Assembly (NCBI RefSeq): GCF_008831285.2
Contig: NC_045140.1
Coordinates: forward strand, 18,474,370-18,538,369
DNA length: 64,000 nucleotides
Source: Nymphaea colorata
Taxonomy: Eukaryota; Streptophyta; Magnoliopsida; Nymphaeales; Nymphaeaceae
Direction of reading: 5' to 3'
Part shown: piece by piece, positions 1 through 10,284 of the stretch
How positions within the stretch are numbered: position 1 is the first letter of the stretch
Layout of the letters: the number at the start of each line of letters is the position of its first letter
Notes under the pieces: generated by a model
The model's database searches: none
What the model was told of the DNA's origin: nothing
Seen by the model: only the letters and a program-made list of their open reading frames with translations
Made by a program: the position numbers and the translations under genes

Positions 1-24
1 AAGTGTTTCATTTATCAAACAAAC

Positions 25-240
25 CCCTTTATGTCATGATTCTAACACAATATTAAACAAAATATCAACCAATTGAATACTTTCGTATGAAATTCGTCAA
101 ATTGGTTTGCCATTCCCAAAAAAGATATATTTGACAACTTGGTGTCCCAAATTATCTTTTTCAAGTAAAATATTCACCGGCAAAAGCACCCTTAGGTTTA
201 TCTCATTAACTCTTTCATATATTTCAGATATTACTACGTA
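25..240. repeat. Dispersed repeat, copy at left edge
   Basis: About 210 bp match 15955-16160 in the same orientation with scattered substitutions and small indels (both read through a stretch around 'ccaattgaatac'). No coding capacity is seen. It is probably a fragment of an interspersed repeat cut by the window edge; the family is not recognised. Confidence 0.6.
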
Positions 241-439
241 CTGAAACAAAATGGTTTTTCTTGACAGGTGCGATCCATCGGACGTAGACCCAACCATGTT
301 TTATCCCTTGTCCATTCTTTTTTCTTGTTCTTGGTGGTGTCGAGATGCCAATACATCAAGACTCATCTCTCTCTCCAGGAAAATGAACACCTTCATCAAA
401 GATTTCCATATCGATTTTTCATTTTTATTTGTACCAATT

Positions 440-515
440 TTATATATATATATATATATATATTTAAATATATACATACATATATATATATATACACATA
501 TATATATATATATAC
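440..515. repeat. (TA)n / (CATA)n microsatellite
   Basis: Interrupted TA repeat with CATA variants. It gives rise to spurious Tyr/Ile-rich reading frames on both strands. Confidence 0.95.
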
Positions 516-689
516 ACTCCAATGGCATTATTATTCCGTATTGTGCATGATTCACTTTGCATTTCCATTTAGAATAATGTGCTCACTCAAGCCCATATTT
601 CACGGGGCGACCTGAACAAAGTGGATAGATGAACCCTTTACCCTTGTTTTATAGGTTCCGTATTTAGGGACAGATTAATTTTATCATTC

Positions 690-1420
690 ACGATGACTGG
701 AGTTTGCTGCTGCCTACCAAGAACCCAAGTGAGTTGAACGAGTCCAACTCTTCCGCCACTCCAACCCACTCGTTCACCTCTTCCGGCATTTAAGACATAT
801 ACACATTTGTTCTATGGTTGGGAAGCATGACTTCTATCTCAACTGTTAGGTTTTTTGGTATGAATATGATCTATTTTTTAGTTTGTCGTTTTGTAATGAA
901 TGTGAGTTTCAACTAGATAGAGAATTTACTATTGAGTTCTTGCTCCGCCACTTGTTATATCCAGTTCAACCCACTCGTCCACCTCCTCAAGCTCAATTTG
1001 GACCGGCGCTAGAAGGAGAGGAAATAAATGTAGTCCACGGCGAACGCTAGAAAGAGAGGAAAAAAAATCCGCGCCAGCTGCCGTGAAATGCAACCACAAC
1101 AATTGCCTACACAGTAAAGAGAAGAAAACAATCCACGCCAGCTGCTCGGATCAGGACTTGGATGGTTGAGCTCGAGCAGGCCCTCAACCTCAAAGACTGG
1201 TGTTTGCTGCTACATTCCAAGAACCCAAATGAGTTGAACGAGTCCCACTCTTCCACCACTTCAACCCACTCCTTCACCTCTTCCACCTCAATTTGGACCG
1301 ACGCAATGGAGTCCACGGCCAACGCTAGAAAGAGAGGGAAAAAAATCTACGCCAGCTGCTCGGATCAGGACTTGGATGGTTGGACTCCAGCAGACCCAAG
1401 CTTCGCGAAGAACAGGTCCG
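690..1420. repeat. Partial repeats in the UPF0496 upstream region
   Basis: The 5' flank of the UPF0496 gene contains several imperfect copies of the same sequence. The stretch beginning 'gccagctgctcggatcagg' starts at 1137 and again at 1351 (214 bp apart), and a shorter variant lies near 1072. The 'caagaacccaa...gagttgaacgagtcc' segment occurs near 720 and 1220. A further partial copy lies at about 4440-4500. The frames open through these copies look incidental. The copies may matter for regulation because they sit directly in front of the TATA box. Confidence 0.7.
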
Positions 1421-1439
1421 CCTTCTATCCTTCCTCCCA

Positions 1440-1446
1440 TATAAAA
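1440..1446 (+). promoter_or_regulatory. TATA box of the UPF0496 gene
   Basis: A perfect TATAAAA lies about 95 bp before the ATG at 1541, the expected distance for a plant core promoter with a short leader. An in-frame stop at 1508-1510 separates promoter and coding frame. Confidence 0.65.
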
Positions 1447-1540
1447 TGGTGCATAGCAGTACTCCTTTCACAACCCACAAAGCCTACAGCCAAGGCTGAA
1501 GAGTAGTTAGTGGAAAGTGGAATTACAGCAAACACAAACC

Positions 1541-2522
1541 ATGGCTAATGGTGTCGGCTTCTACTCGAAAAGCATGCACCATTACCAGCAAGCGTGCCGA
1601 GAGAACCCAGAGTTGTCGATCAACGACGAAAAGTTTCAGCAGAGGATTAAGACCATGGTGCAGGACTTCAACTCTCTTAGGGGTGGAGAAGGTAATAGCA
1701 GCACCCTTGTTCCTTCCTTTGATATCATAAAGGAGGCGACCATATGCATACGCGAGAATAACAAGAAATGTGCTGACGAGATATTGGCCTACAACCAAGA
1801 CTTAGGAGTCAGCACCCAAATCCTCCCAATGGTCTCGAGCTACTTCGAGCTTTGCCAAACGACACGGGATGTCTTACTTAGGTTGCAGGTACATCTTTGT
1901 TGCACCATAAACAAACTGATGGCGTTCCGTGGTGACCGGCCTGTGGATGAGAAGGTGAGGGAAGCAGTCACATGCGCCGAGGGTGCCGTGGACTGCTTCT
2001 TTCTCTCGCTTTCCGGTCTGAACCAGAAGCACGTCCAAATGCTCCACAAGCTGCAGCAGGTGAGGGATGAGGAAATGCTAACCAGAGCAGGGAGGGCGAC
2101 GAACCCAAAGATTCGAAGAGTAATCAGGATCATGCTCTGGACTGTGTTCACCGGTGTCGTGATCTTGTCGATATTGGCAGCATTCCCACATGCACCCCAA
2201 GTTCTGGCAGCGCTCTCGATGGCGGTCAACAGCATATACGGTTGTGGTCCTTTCGTCAAATGGGTGGAAGGTTTTTGGGCTACAACCAAGGAAATAGAAG
2301 GGGTGGACACGAGGGAGAAGAGAATCATTGTGATTCGAGAACTGGAGGACATCAAACTTTTAATGGTATGCAATAGGGAAAGTCAAAGCTGTGTTGAAGA
2401 CACTGGCTGAATTGATTGAGCAGGTGGAAATATGCTCCAGTGAGATTTGCATGGCAAGGAACAACTTCTTCCACCCTCAAGGCGCAGAGATTGTGCTCGA
2501 GCATTTATCTACCGAAAAATAA
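1541..2522 (+). CDS. UPF0496 family protein, with apparent frameshift
   Basis: UPF0496 is a plant-specific family with no established biochemical function. The ATG at 1541 has strong context (aaaccATGGct); the open frame extends a few codons upstream but has no earlier ATG. The frame runs to a TGA at 2408-2410 (289 aa). It shows the family pattern: an N-terminal helical part with 'MVSSYFELCQTTRDVLLRLQ' near residue 100, a hydrophobic segment near residues 195-220 ('LWTVFTGVVILSILAAF'), then 'ELEDIKLLM'. From about 2364 the typical C-terminal helix continues in the next frame ('AIGKVKAVLKTLAELIEQVE', then 'CSSEICMARNNFF') to TAA at 2520-2522. One extra base near 2364-2380, or a sequencing error, would explain this. 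A full product would be about 326 aa, the usual size. No intron is needed. The gene may be functional, recently broken, or miscalled by one base. Confidence 0.8.
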
Positions 2523-4430
2523 CCCGTTTGGAGCATAGGAAAGACACAATTCTCGAAAAAATGTCGAAGATATTTGATCAGCTTTACAATGAACAGGCAT
2601 AAATCGTAGCAATAGTGAAAATGTTAATTTAGAAAAACAGAACTTTTTTTTTTCAAGGAATCTTTTTGCATCCATCATTAGGTCCCGTTTAATGCATAGC
2701 AAAAAAAAAAAAAAAAAAAAACTGTGCATCGTGGGGATTTTGCCGTTTTTGTATGGCTTTTATCTTTTTAATAAAAAATAGGTACAAAAATCCCTGCCGA
2801 GATCGTTGGACTAGCGTTAATTTATTCTGGGAAAAAGTCCGACCCTGAACCATGGGGGTCCGAATCGTTTCTCTATGGCCACCGCCTTTTCCTCCTCCCA
2901 CAAATGAGCGATGGATCCACCAAGAGCATTGTCATAATAGAACAGTGCAACGTCTTTCTCTTCTCTTTCTTTTCTCTTTCTCATCACAGGACAGCCGGCG
3001 AGGTGATTGTGTTTCTTCAGATGTGGTAAGATCATTCACCATACCATCTCTATTTTATCTCGCTCCCTCTCCCTTTGTATGTCGGCCGCGCGTGCCATGT
3101 CTCCCTTTCGATGGTGGCAGCAAGATCGGCTGAGTTATAAGCATGACCTTGCGATTTGGGTACAGAGGCACCGATCAGAGGCCCTTTGTAATCACCCTTC
3201 TCGAAGAGTTTGAGCTCAAAATAAATTGTTGTGTTTTATTTTCTTCTGTGCACCAGTTAATTTTTTAACAAAAAAAAAAACTTTTCTGCCATCAAACATG
3301 ATGGTTCGATTGAAAAAAAAAATCAAATTCTTTTTCCTGCATATGTTTTTGTTGAAATTTTTTCTATGATAAATTTACTGCTGAAAAATTCATCAATGCA
3401 TCGATACCTTACATTCACGGTACAGACCAGGGAACTGGGCTTTCCTTTATGTCTTAACTATTTAGCACACTGCGTGATACCACATGGTTCGACCAAGGCT
3501 GTCCTTTATCGAATTTGATAGTTTATAAATGTTAATGGGTTGAACGTTCAAATTGAATATGGACCTGCCCTAGTAAAAATAAAAAAAAAAACAAGAGATG
3601 GTAAATATAAATATTTACAAACCATGAAAAGGAAAAAATGAATTTGGAAAATGGCACCGTGGTTGCCGTTGCTTGTGGCGATGGCTCTTTCAAAGAGGGA
3701 ACGTTGTTGAAGAAGTCAAATTGAATATATATTACAGATATGTTTGTTTGGGAACAAATTTCTGCTTATTTCGAGGATTTTCTTTTCACTCGCAATTTGT
3801 AGAATGTTAATCAGTCAATACGAATTTTCATGAGTTGGCTAAAATACTTTTAGTTTACACTAAAAAAAAAAACCTTTTGTAAAAGATAAAAATAAAAATG
3901 AGAAAAGTAAAAAAACTATAAAGAACATTTCTTTTAAAAAATTACCAAAATATCTTTTGGTCCTTGCGTATGGTGCCGATGTGCTTATAAGCGAAGAGGC
4001 TAGGACGAGTCACTACTGCGTAGCCAAAGGGAGGACTTCAATTAATAGTTGAAACTAAAGGGACACTGTTTATGTATATAGGTATTTATATATTTAATGT
4101 CCACAGTCCCTCAGACTATGATTCAGCCTGAAAAAACGGGGGAGTGTTCACGATGCTCTTTATATGTCGAAGCCAAACTCAATTTGGCATTAGATGCTTA
4201 GTCCCGCGTTGTTAAAGTTTAGGACCAGAAGGCTGATTGACTAGTTCGAGCCAAAGGAGGGTGCAAGATCTGCGTGCCCGCAGTCCCCTTTCAATGAAAA
4301 TTCTTGCACCTTTCGAAACTCTGTCCTTTTGATTAAGAGGGCCCCGACAACATTTAAAAATTATTTTTGTATATATTTTTTATTATAAATATATATATGT
4401 ATAATTTATTTATTTATATTTAATTTTTTT
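2523..4430. other. Intergenic, no gene seen
   Basis: AT-rich sequence with poly(A)/poly(T) runs (for example 2700-2720). Reading frames here are short, low-complexity and without recognisable domains. At about 4125-4160 a purine-rich run followed by 'TGTTCACGATGC' resembles a polypurine tract plus LTR start, but I cannot find the rest of an element. Confidence 0.6.
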
Positions 4431-4728
4431 GTTTAAATCAGAGCAAGGACTCGGATCAGGACTTGGATGGTTGAGCTCAAGCAGACCCAAGCTTGACTTT
4501 GGCATGGCCAGGTCCTTGGACAAATAACTTGGCATCAAAGTTTGTTGGAAAAGTATGTACACAAAAAGTAGAGCCCGATCGACATGCCTAAACAGGATCA
4601 CAAGGCTTCGCTTTAAGCTCATCCTTCACCCAATTGTGGATCCCCTGGATATGGGTTTATATGTAAAAAATAAAAATAAAAACGAGACAAGAACCTAATT
4701 AATTATAGAATTTGGGTTTAATATTCGG

Positions 4729-4730
<2 letters not shown>

Positions 4731-4793
<63 letters not shown>
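4731..4793. repeat. (AT)n(AC)n microsatellite
   Basis: About 50 bp of AT dinucleotides passing into AC dinucleotides. Confidence 0.97.
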
Positions 4794-5779
4794 ATCCCAA
4801 ATTCCTAAACCCAAAAATAAAAAATTGACGTATTTGAGCTAATCGAGCTGGGTCTGGTTTAAAAAATAGCAATAACAAATCTAACTTCAGGCATGATTTC
4901 ATATCAGTTGGCCAAAATCTAACCAATGAAGCATTTTGAAAAATCTTTTTTTTATTTCTTTACATTAGTTTTAAAAAACCCCTACATGTAACATGCAAAG
5001 CAAGCCTTCAATCTGGAGTTCAATTATTCCTCAAATATACGTACCATTAATGGACTCATTTTGAGCTAATATGACGCTCTTGATTAGGTAAAATATTTAT
5101 TGAACGTCCCTTTGAGGGTATTCATTATACAAGTAAATCATCATGCTCCCCGAACATATATTTTTTAGAACATATGTTTCAAAAACATTGCTTTTGTCTC
5201 AAGGAACATACCATGATGATTAAATCCACCATTTCAACATTGGATTTGGAAATATAAGCATAATACCACCATGTCTTGAAGAGCAAGAACATAGTATTCT
5301 TATAATATGTGTTCGAAAACATCATAAACTTTTTGTGCCCTTTCTGAAATTTGCATTTGGTTTCTTCTTCCATCTAGTCTTTAGCTCAGTTGAATTTATT
5401 TATTTTGACCCTGTGACAGAAGAACCGACGACTTGCCTATACATGGGACTCCATTTAAATGGCATTTGATAAGAGCAGTGCAGTTTTGAAACATGTGTAC
5501 ACAACGTACAGATTTTAGAAAACCATATTCTTGAAACCATATTCTTGTTCTAGGAAACATGGTGAGACGGTAGATATTGTTTTTAAATGTAACAATCAAA
5601 TATTAGAATATAACGATATCATGTTTCTTAAAACAAGGTCAAGGTACTTTTTAAGACATGTATGATGAGAACATGTAGTTTTGTAGCTAGCAGTTGGGAG
5701 ATTGGCACCATAATTCTTTAGACATGGTACGATAAGAACATCTGTCTCCTTTAGACAGTGGGATATTTTTCCTTCTGTT
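4794..5779. other. Intergenic, repeat-like sequence
   Basis: No gene is recognised. The part at about 5440-5560 matches 18125-18230 in inverted orientation ('gaaaaccatattcttg' on one strand, its complement on the other), so it is probably interspersed repeat DNA. Short phrases around 'aacatgtttt' recur between 5.2 and 5.7 kb. Confidence 0.5.
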
Positions 5780-6369
5780 CGAGAGCTTAACTGCAAAATT
5801 GCTCTCTCCTGTGTGCGTGTCTTGTGTCTTGTCTGCGCGTCTAAGAATTCGAAAGGACATTATGGAAACCAGACATGTAGATTGGATTGATCTAAGGGTT
5901 ACAAAATTTAATGAATCTAACTTATATGCGTAGATTGTACTTGTGTAGGAAATATAAGGAAATCAAAATCAACAAACTTTGACGCGCAGATTGAATTTTG
6001 CCAAAGGGCTTCAAAAATTGGTGGTTTTATTTCTTGGTTTATAACATCTATTCTAACATTACATTTCCGTGGTTTCTTTACTTCAAAATCGTTGCACAGT
6101 TTCAGTCCATCTATGCAATTAGATGTATAAGAACATATTTGAAAAATCCTCACATACTGATGCTGCATAATACTCACATAAATTGCAGTGATATTTTGTC
6201 AGAAGCACTCATAAACGACAGAAACTACAAAGACTTGTCTTCTTTCTGATTTATACCACAAATGAACCAATTGCATCTAATTTCCACATCTGGAAAAAGG
6301 TAAACTGGGAGAAACGAAAGTCTTCAACCTCAAAGGCGACGTGCCATAGGCCATCCAGGGCCTTCCTCA

Positions 6370-6902
6370 CTAGAGACAAGCTTCCAGGACACAGCAGCAA
6401 CAAAGAGCCGCAAGACTGCCATGAAAGAGTATCAGCAGCTTATCTCCAAACACATGGAAAAAGAGAAACAGAAAAATAAAACAAGGAAACTGCCATGATG
6501 GAATATTTTAGATGAAAGAACTCTCCCTTAAAAATGCCCTCATTTTGGCAAAGTGAAAGAAGAACGTCTCCAGTTTAATCTTGCCAGACAGTGTTTGGGA
6601 CTTAACATCCACGGCAAAGGATCGTGAAAAGGAAAACGAACGCCTGAAAGAGATTTGCCAACTTACAGTGCTTCGAAACAACCAGGGCCGCTCTTCTGCG
6701 CAGGGGGAGGTGGAGGCTGCTGCGCGTACTGCGGTGGCGGAGGGTAACCTGCCGGAGGGTAACCAGCCGGTGGTGGCGGAGGGTAACCTGCCGGAGGGTA
6801 ACCTGCCGGTGGTGGCGGAGGGTAACCTGCCGGAGGGTAACCAGCCGCCGGTCCAGGGTAAGGTGACTTAAAATTTGGAGGTGCCTGATCGTAGTAACTC
6901 AT
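6370..6902 (-). CDS. CYSTM-domain protein (Cys-rich tail-anchored), two exons
   Basis: CYSTM proteins are small tail-anchored membrane proteins linked to stress tolerance. Exon 1 is 6667-6902 and exon 2 is 6370-6415; the intron starts with consensus gtaagt and ends with cag. The spliced frame is 93 aa. It begins MSYYDQAPPN, continues with a Pro/Gly/Tyr-rich region, and ends in the CYSTM module 'CFEALLAALCCCCVLEACL'. The four-Cys run plus flanking Cys are all present. The middle contains about three copies of a 15-residue unit of the PPAGYPPAGYPPPPP type, encoded by a 45-bp minisatellite. The paralogue at 40.6-41.1 kb lacks this expansion. It differs from that paralogue also in ending with Leu instead of Phe. 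A TATA-like box lies about 110 bp upstream. Confidence 0.88.
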
Positions 6903-7009
6903 CTTGCAGTACTACGACTCCCTGAAGCTTGAAGCTACGACTGCAAACGAAAGAAGAGGAGTAGCAAGAAGGAATGAGAGGTGGGTGAGGAAGAGAACTG
7001 AGAAGGGTG

Positions 7010-7019
7010 TAAATAAATA
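7010..7019 (-). promoter_or_regulatory. TATA-like element of CYSTM copy 1
   Basis: Read on the minus strand it is TATTTATTTA, about 110 bp before the ATG. The same ten bases occur at nearly the same distance before the second CYSTM gene (41213-41222), while surrounding sequence has diverged more. Confidence 0.5.
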
Positions 7020-7855
7020 CAAGGGCAACAGTGCAAACCGGTTGGAAGGTTCACGCGATGGTTCCAACATTCAACCGACCAATTTGGATCCAATAATTGG
7101 TGCTGGGCTCGCAGTTTCCAGTTTTCGAGCAAGTTTAGCACAATAAATCTTTTCTTTTATGAACGGATGCTTTCAAAATATTGCATGTAAAACTAAAGAA
7201 CTCGTCTAATTGAGATTTAGCATGGTTTTTAGAGATGTAAAGAGATTGGATTTTATTTAGATGTAACCTTTATTATACCCGGTTTATTAGTTCATACATT
7301 TTTCAGTTCATAGCATGAGAATATAAAAGAAGAAAAGTTTATAATATATCCATATTTGATTTTAAATTAACCATCCAAATCCAACTTTTATTTTTCATGT
7401 TTGAATCTGAATCTAGCTTTTAACTGCACATTGAACCTAAACATAAGAACTGAGTTTCAAAATGTATGGATGTTGGATTTTTATTTAAAATCAAATCCAA
7501 GTCCGAATTCGTACTTAAAACTGATCAAGTATTTATCTAAAAGCAAACCTCAAATTTGATTGGATGTCATTTCTTACATTAAAACCCGTTCCTATATATG
7601 AATCATATATGACTCTTTTTATATATAAGTAATTTGGTCAGATATCCAATCTAAAACGGATTCATTGACAGCTCTTTTTTTTTTCATTTTGTATTTTTAT
7701 TCAACATCTTAACGAGGTCTTTTGGACAGAGGTTTTTTAGTGAACTCCTACTACGAAGCCTTATTAGAACCAAGTCAAGGGAAGGTTCAAGTGATTACGA
7801 TTGTTGGGACCTATTTAATGTCTTCAACTTGGTCAGCAATATTAAAAAATGAAAC

Positions 7856-7859
<4 letters not shown>

Positions 7860-7931
<72 letters not shown>
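7860..7931. repeat. (AT)n microsatellite
   Basis: About 72 bp of uninterrupted AT. The equivalent tract in duplication copy 2 (42067-42094) is only about 27 bp, so the array changed length after the duplication. Confidence 0.97.
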
Positions 7932-7933
<2 letters not shown>

Positions 7934-8559
7934 TTGAAGTCTTCCTACAGTGAACTCCTTCTTTGACATTTCTTCATCCAATAATGTTCTCCTAGAGCCC
8001 TATGGGGGCCACCCTTCCAATTGGCTGTGTCGCTCATTCACAATATTGGTGAAATAGGTGTTGCATTAATAGCCTTCGTCTCCTGAAGCTGTTTCCATTG
8101 AATGATCGCGTCTCCAGCGAAGAAATTTAGTTGGACTTGCCAGCCCAGTGGTTGAGGGATCTACCCAACCAATATAGTGTTTCTCCTTCCTATGCCTTTT
8201 TTTATTGGAATCGGCGCTTAAGTTCCACAAGGTTTTTTCAAACAAAAGATGAGTTCGGTACGTATAGTTTTGCATATATGGTTCAATAGCCAGGTTGGCG
8301 TCTGAGCAGTTTATATGGTATGCTTCAAGGGGAAAGCGTGAAAGCCCCTTCCCTCTTTCTATGGACATACAACATGGTGCACTCAGTGCAACATGGTACA
8401 CTCAGTGTTTAGTTGAGTAGGATGTTAACAATCCACCACAGAAAAAAAACCCGAAAGCACTCCCTCCTCCCCAACCCTTTGGCATAGGGTTCTGAGTTGT
8501 GTTGGTATGTTACATTCATTAATTAAAGTATCGTGATCTTACTGTATATAATATATAAT

Positions 8560-10000
8560 ATAAGAGAATAGCACTTACAGTAAACAGACCGACAACATAC
8601 CATCTTGGCAACTGCCTACCGGATCAGTTATACTACACTGCTTAGAGCGACAATGCGACCACTGTCAAAATGAGTTGAATATTAGAGCGACAATGCGCCC
8701 ACTGTCAAAATGAGTTGAGTATGTCAATTTGGGAGAGAAAGGGGGTGGAGGAGGGGTTTACGCTTGCCTCTTTGTGCACATAACGTCAAGTCGCCCGAAA
8801 TAACTTTTAGTTTTCCATGGTTTTTTGGATTGTCAATTCGATTCTTAGTGTTGCTGCATTAGCATATTTCAAAAATATAAAGACACCTTCAAGAAAAATC
8901 TTAGAACCTTCAAATGCGTAATAAAATACTGAAGAGCACTACTACCCATTAAACTAAATTATGTGGGTCCTTGTTGCCCCACACAAGTCCTGCCAATGGT
9001 TGTCAGCAGACATCATTCACTTCTATGTCGCTCGGCAGGACAAGGGTACGACGATTTCAAGCAGAGATAGATTCGCCTTTGATGTTAAAGACTGTAATCC
9101 TGACAAAGAAGATATGTGGTTTTGAGAGTTTCGATTTGACTGAATTCTTGTAGAGGGTAGAATCACTTACTAGATGGTTAGAAAAACTTGTTAATTTGGA
9201 AGTGATTCTTCTTGGTATTTTTATTCCTGTTCTCATTCTTTGCTTTTTGATGAATAAAAGAAGGGAAAACTAACTCAGTTTCGAACTCATTCATGACTCT
9301 TCCTCGTGAAGTCTGGGTTAAAGCTGGATTGGATTGAAATAAGTTTTGGATCCCAACATAAATTGATGAGACGTAGGGCCATGTGCATCGTTCCATCTGT
9401 AACTCGGATCCCAATATGTATAATAAGTTGTCACTGATCTAGTCAGAACCACTTGGACGGTCACCACCTCTTAGACAATGAAAGGTTGTTATTGTATCCA
9501 TCAAGGAATAAGGTGGAAAGAGTCGTCGCCTGTCTGTTTGAGTATTTGCCATTGCTGTTCATTGTTATTTATGTTGTATTGATCACAAAAACTTTTAATT
9601 GAAAAAAGCTGTCATGACTATTCTTGTATTCTTTCCTGTCTGAATGGCGCGAGTGTGAGTTGATTTTCGTGAGATACCAGCAGAGCAACGAACCAGACCA
9701 TCTCTCCACCTCGGTCGCTGTTTCTTCTTCATGGCATCGAGATGGAAATCCCTCTTCCAACCAAGCAAAATTGTTGTGCAAGAGAACCATCTCCTTAAGA
9801 TCGCCACTACACCATTCACCGGCAAAGAGTATCTCACTTGGTTGGGCGAAACCTGTCAAACTCAACCTAAGTGGCAAAGCCAAAGTTCTCATTTAACACC
9901 AGGCGCACATTCATTTCGATCGGCCCTTGTGAAAACCTACACATGGATAATAACTAAGATATCTAGACATTTACGTGTTGATTCTCATAAAATCAAAAAA
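8560..10000 (+). mobile_element. Ty1/copia retrotransposon 5' remnant, copy 1
   Basis: This stretch matches 18925-20920 along most of its length. Near 9675-9690 is a decayed primer-binding site ('ataccagcagagc', like the initiator-Met tRNA complement). It is followed at about 9700-9895 by a broken gag start. Across two frames this reads the copia gag N-terminal pattern, with '...SLGWAKPVKLNLSGKAKVLI' then stop. The sequence before the site (roughly 9160-9660) is probably LTR. No protease, integrase, reverse transcriptase or 3' LTR follows. Exact element ends are not visible. Confidence 0.6.
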
Positions 10001-10284
10001 GTAAATTACCCTGTATACACATATTACCGTATTATATATATATATATATATAGGGGCTCACACACACAACTTTGTTTTGTGGTTACTAAGTAGCTACGAA
10101 ACAGACTAATTCAAAAAACTTCTCTAGGTCAGCTAGGAACTTTGAGAGAGAGAGAGAGAGTCGCTGAGAAACGTATCAATGTCAGTGTTTTCAACATCAG
10201 GAAAAATTACTGAGCATCAAAAGGTGAAATTCAGCAGTTGTATGCCATGGACCAGACTAATCCCAAAACACTTCCCTAGGTCTG

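Larger units (their letters stand above)
5780..8450. repeat. Segmental duplication A, copy 1 (with CYSTM gene)
   Basis: This block is collinear with 39990-42500: 3' flank, the CYSTM gene, its promoter, and about 1.3 kb of upstream DNA including an (AT)n tract at the same relative place (7860 versus 42067). Identity is high in the exons and exon flanks and lower, with indels, elsewhere. This indicates a duplication old enough to have diverged outside the gene. Confidence 0.85.

Noticed and set aside
1517-1540. Earlier non-ATG start for the UPF0496 protein
   Set aside because: The codon there is GTG. The ATG at 1541 has strong plant start context and fits the TATA box position.
6581-6871. Plus-strand frame with 'VAEGNLPEGN' repeats opposite the CYSTM gene
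   Set aside because: It is the antisense reading of the Pro/Gly/Tyr-rich exon 1 of the CYSTM gene; the repeats come from the 45-bp minisatellite. The minus strand has the start, splice site and Cys module of the family.
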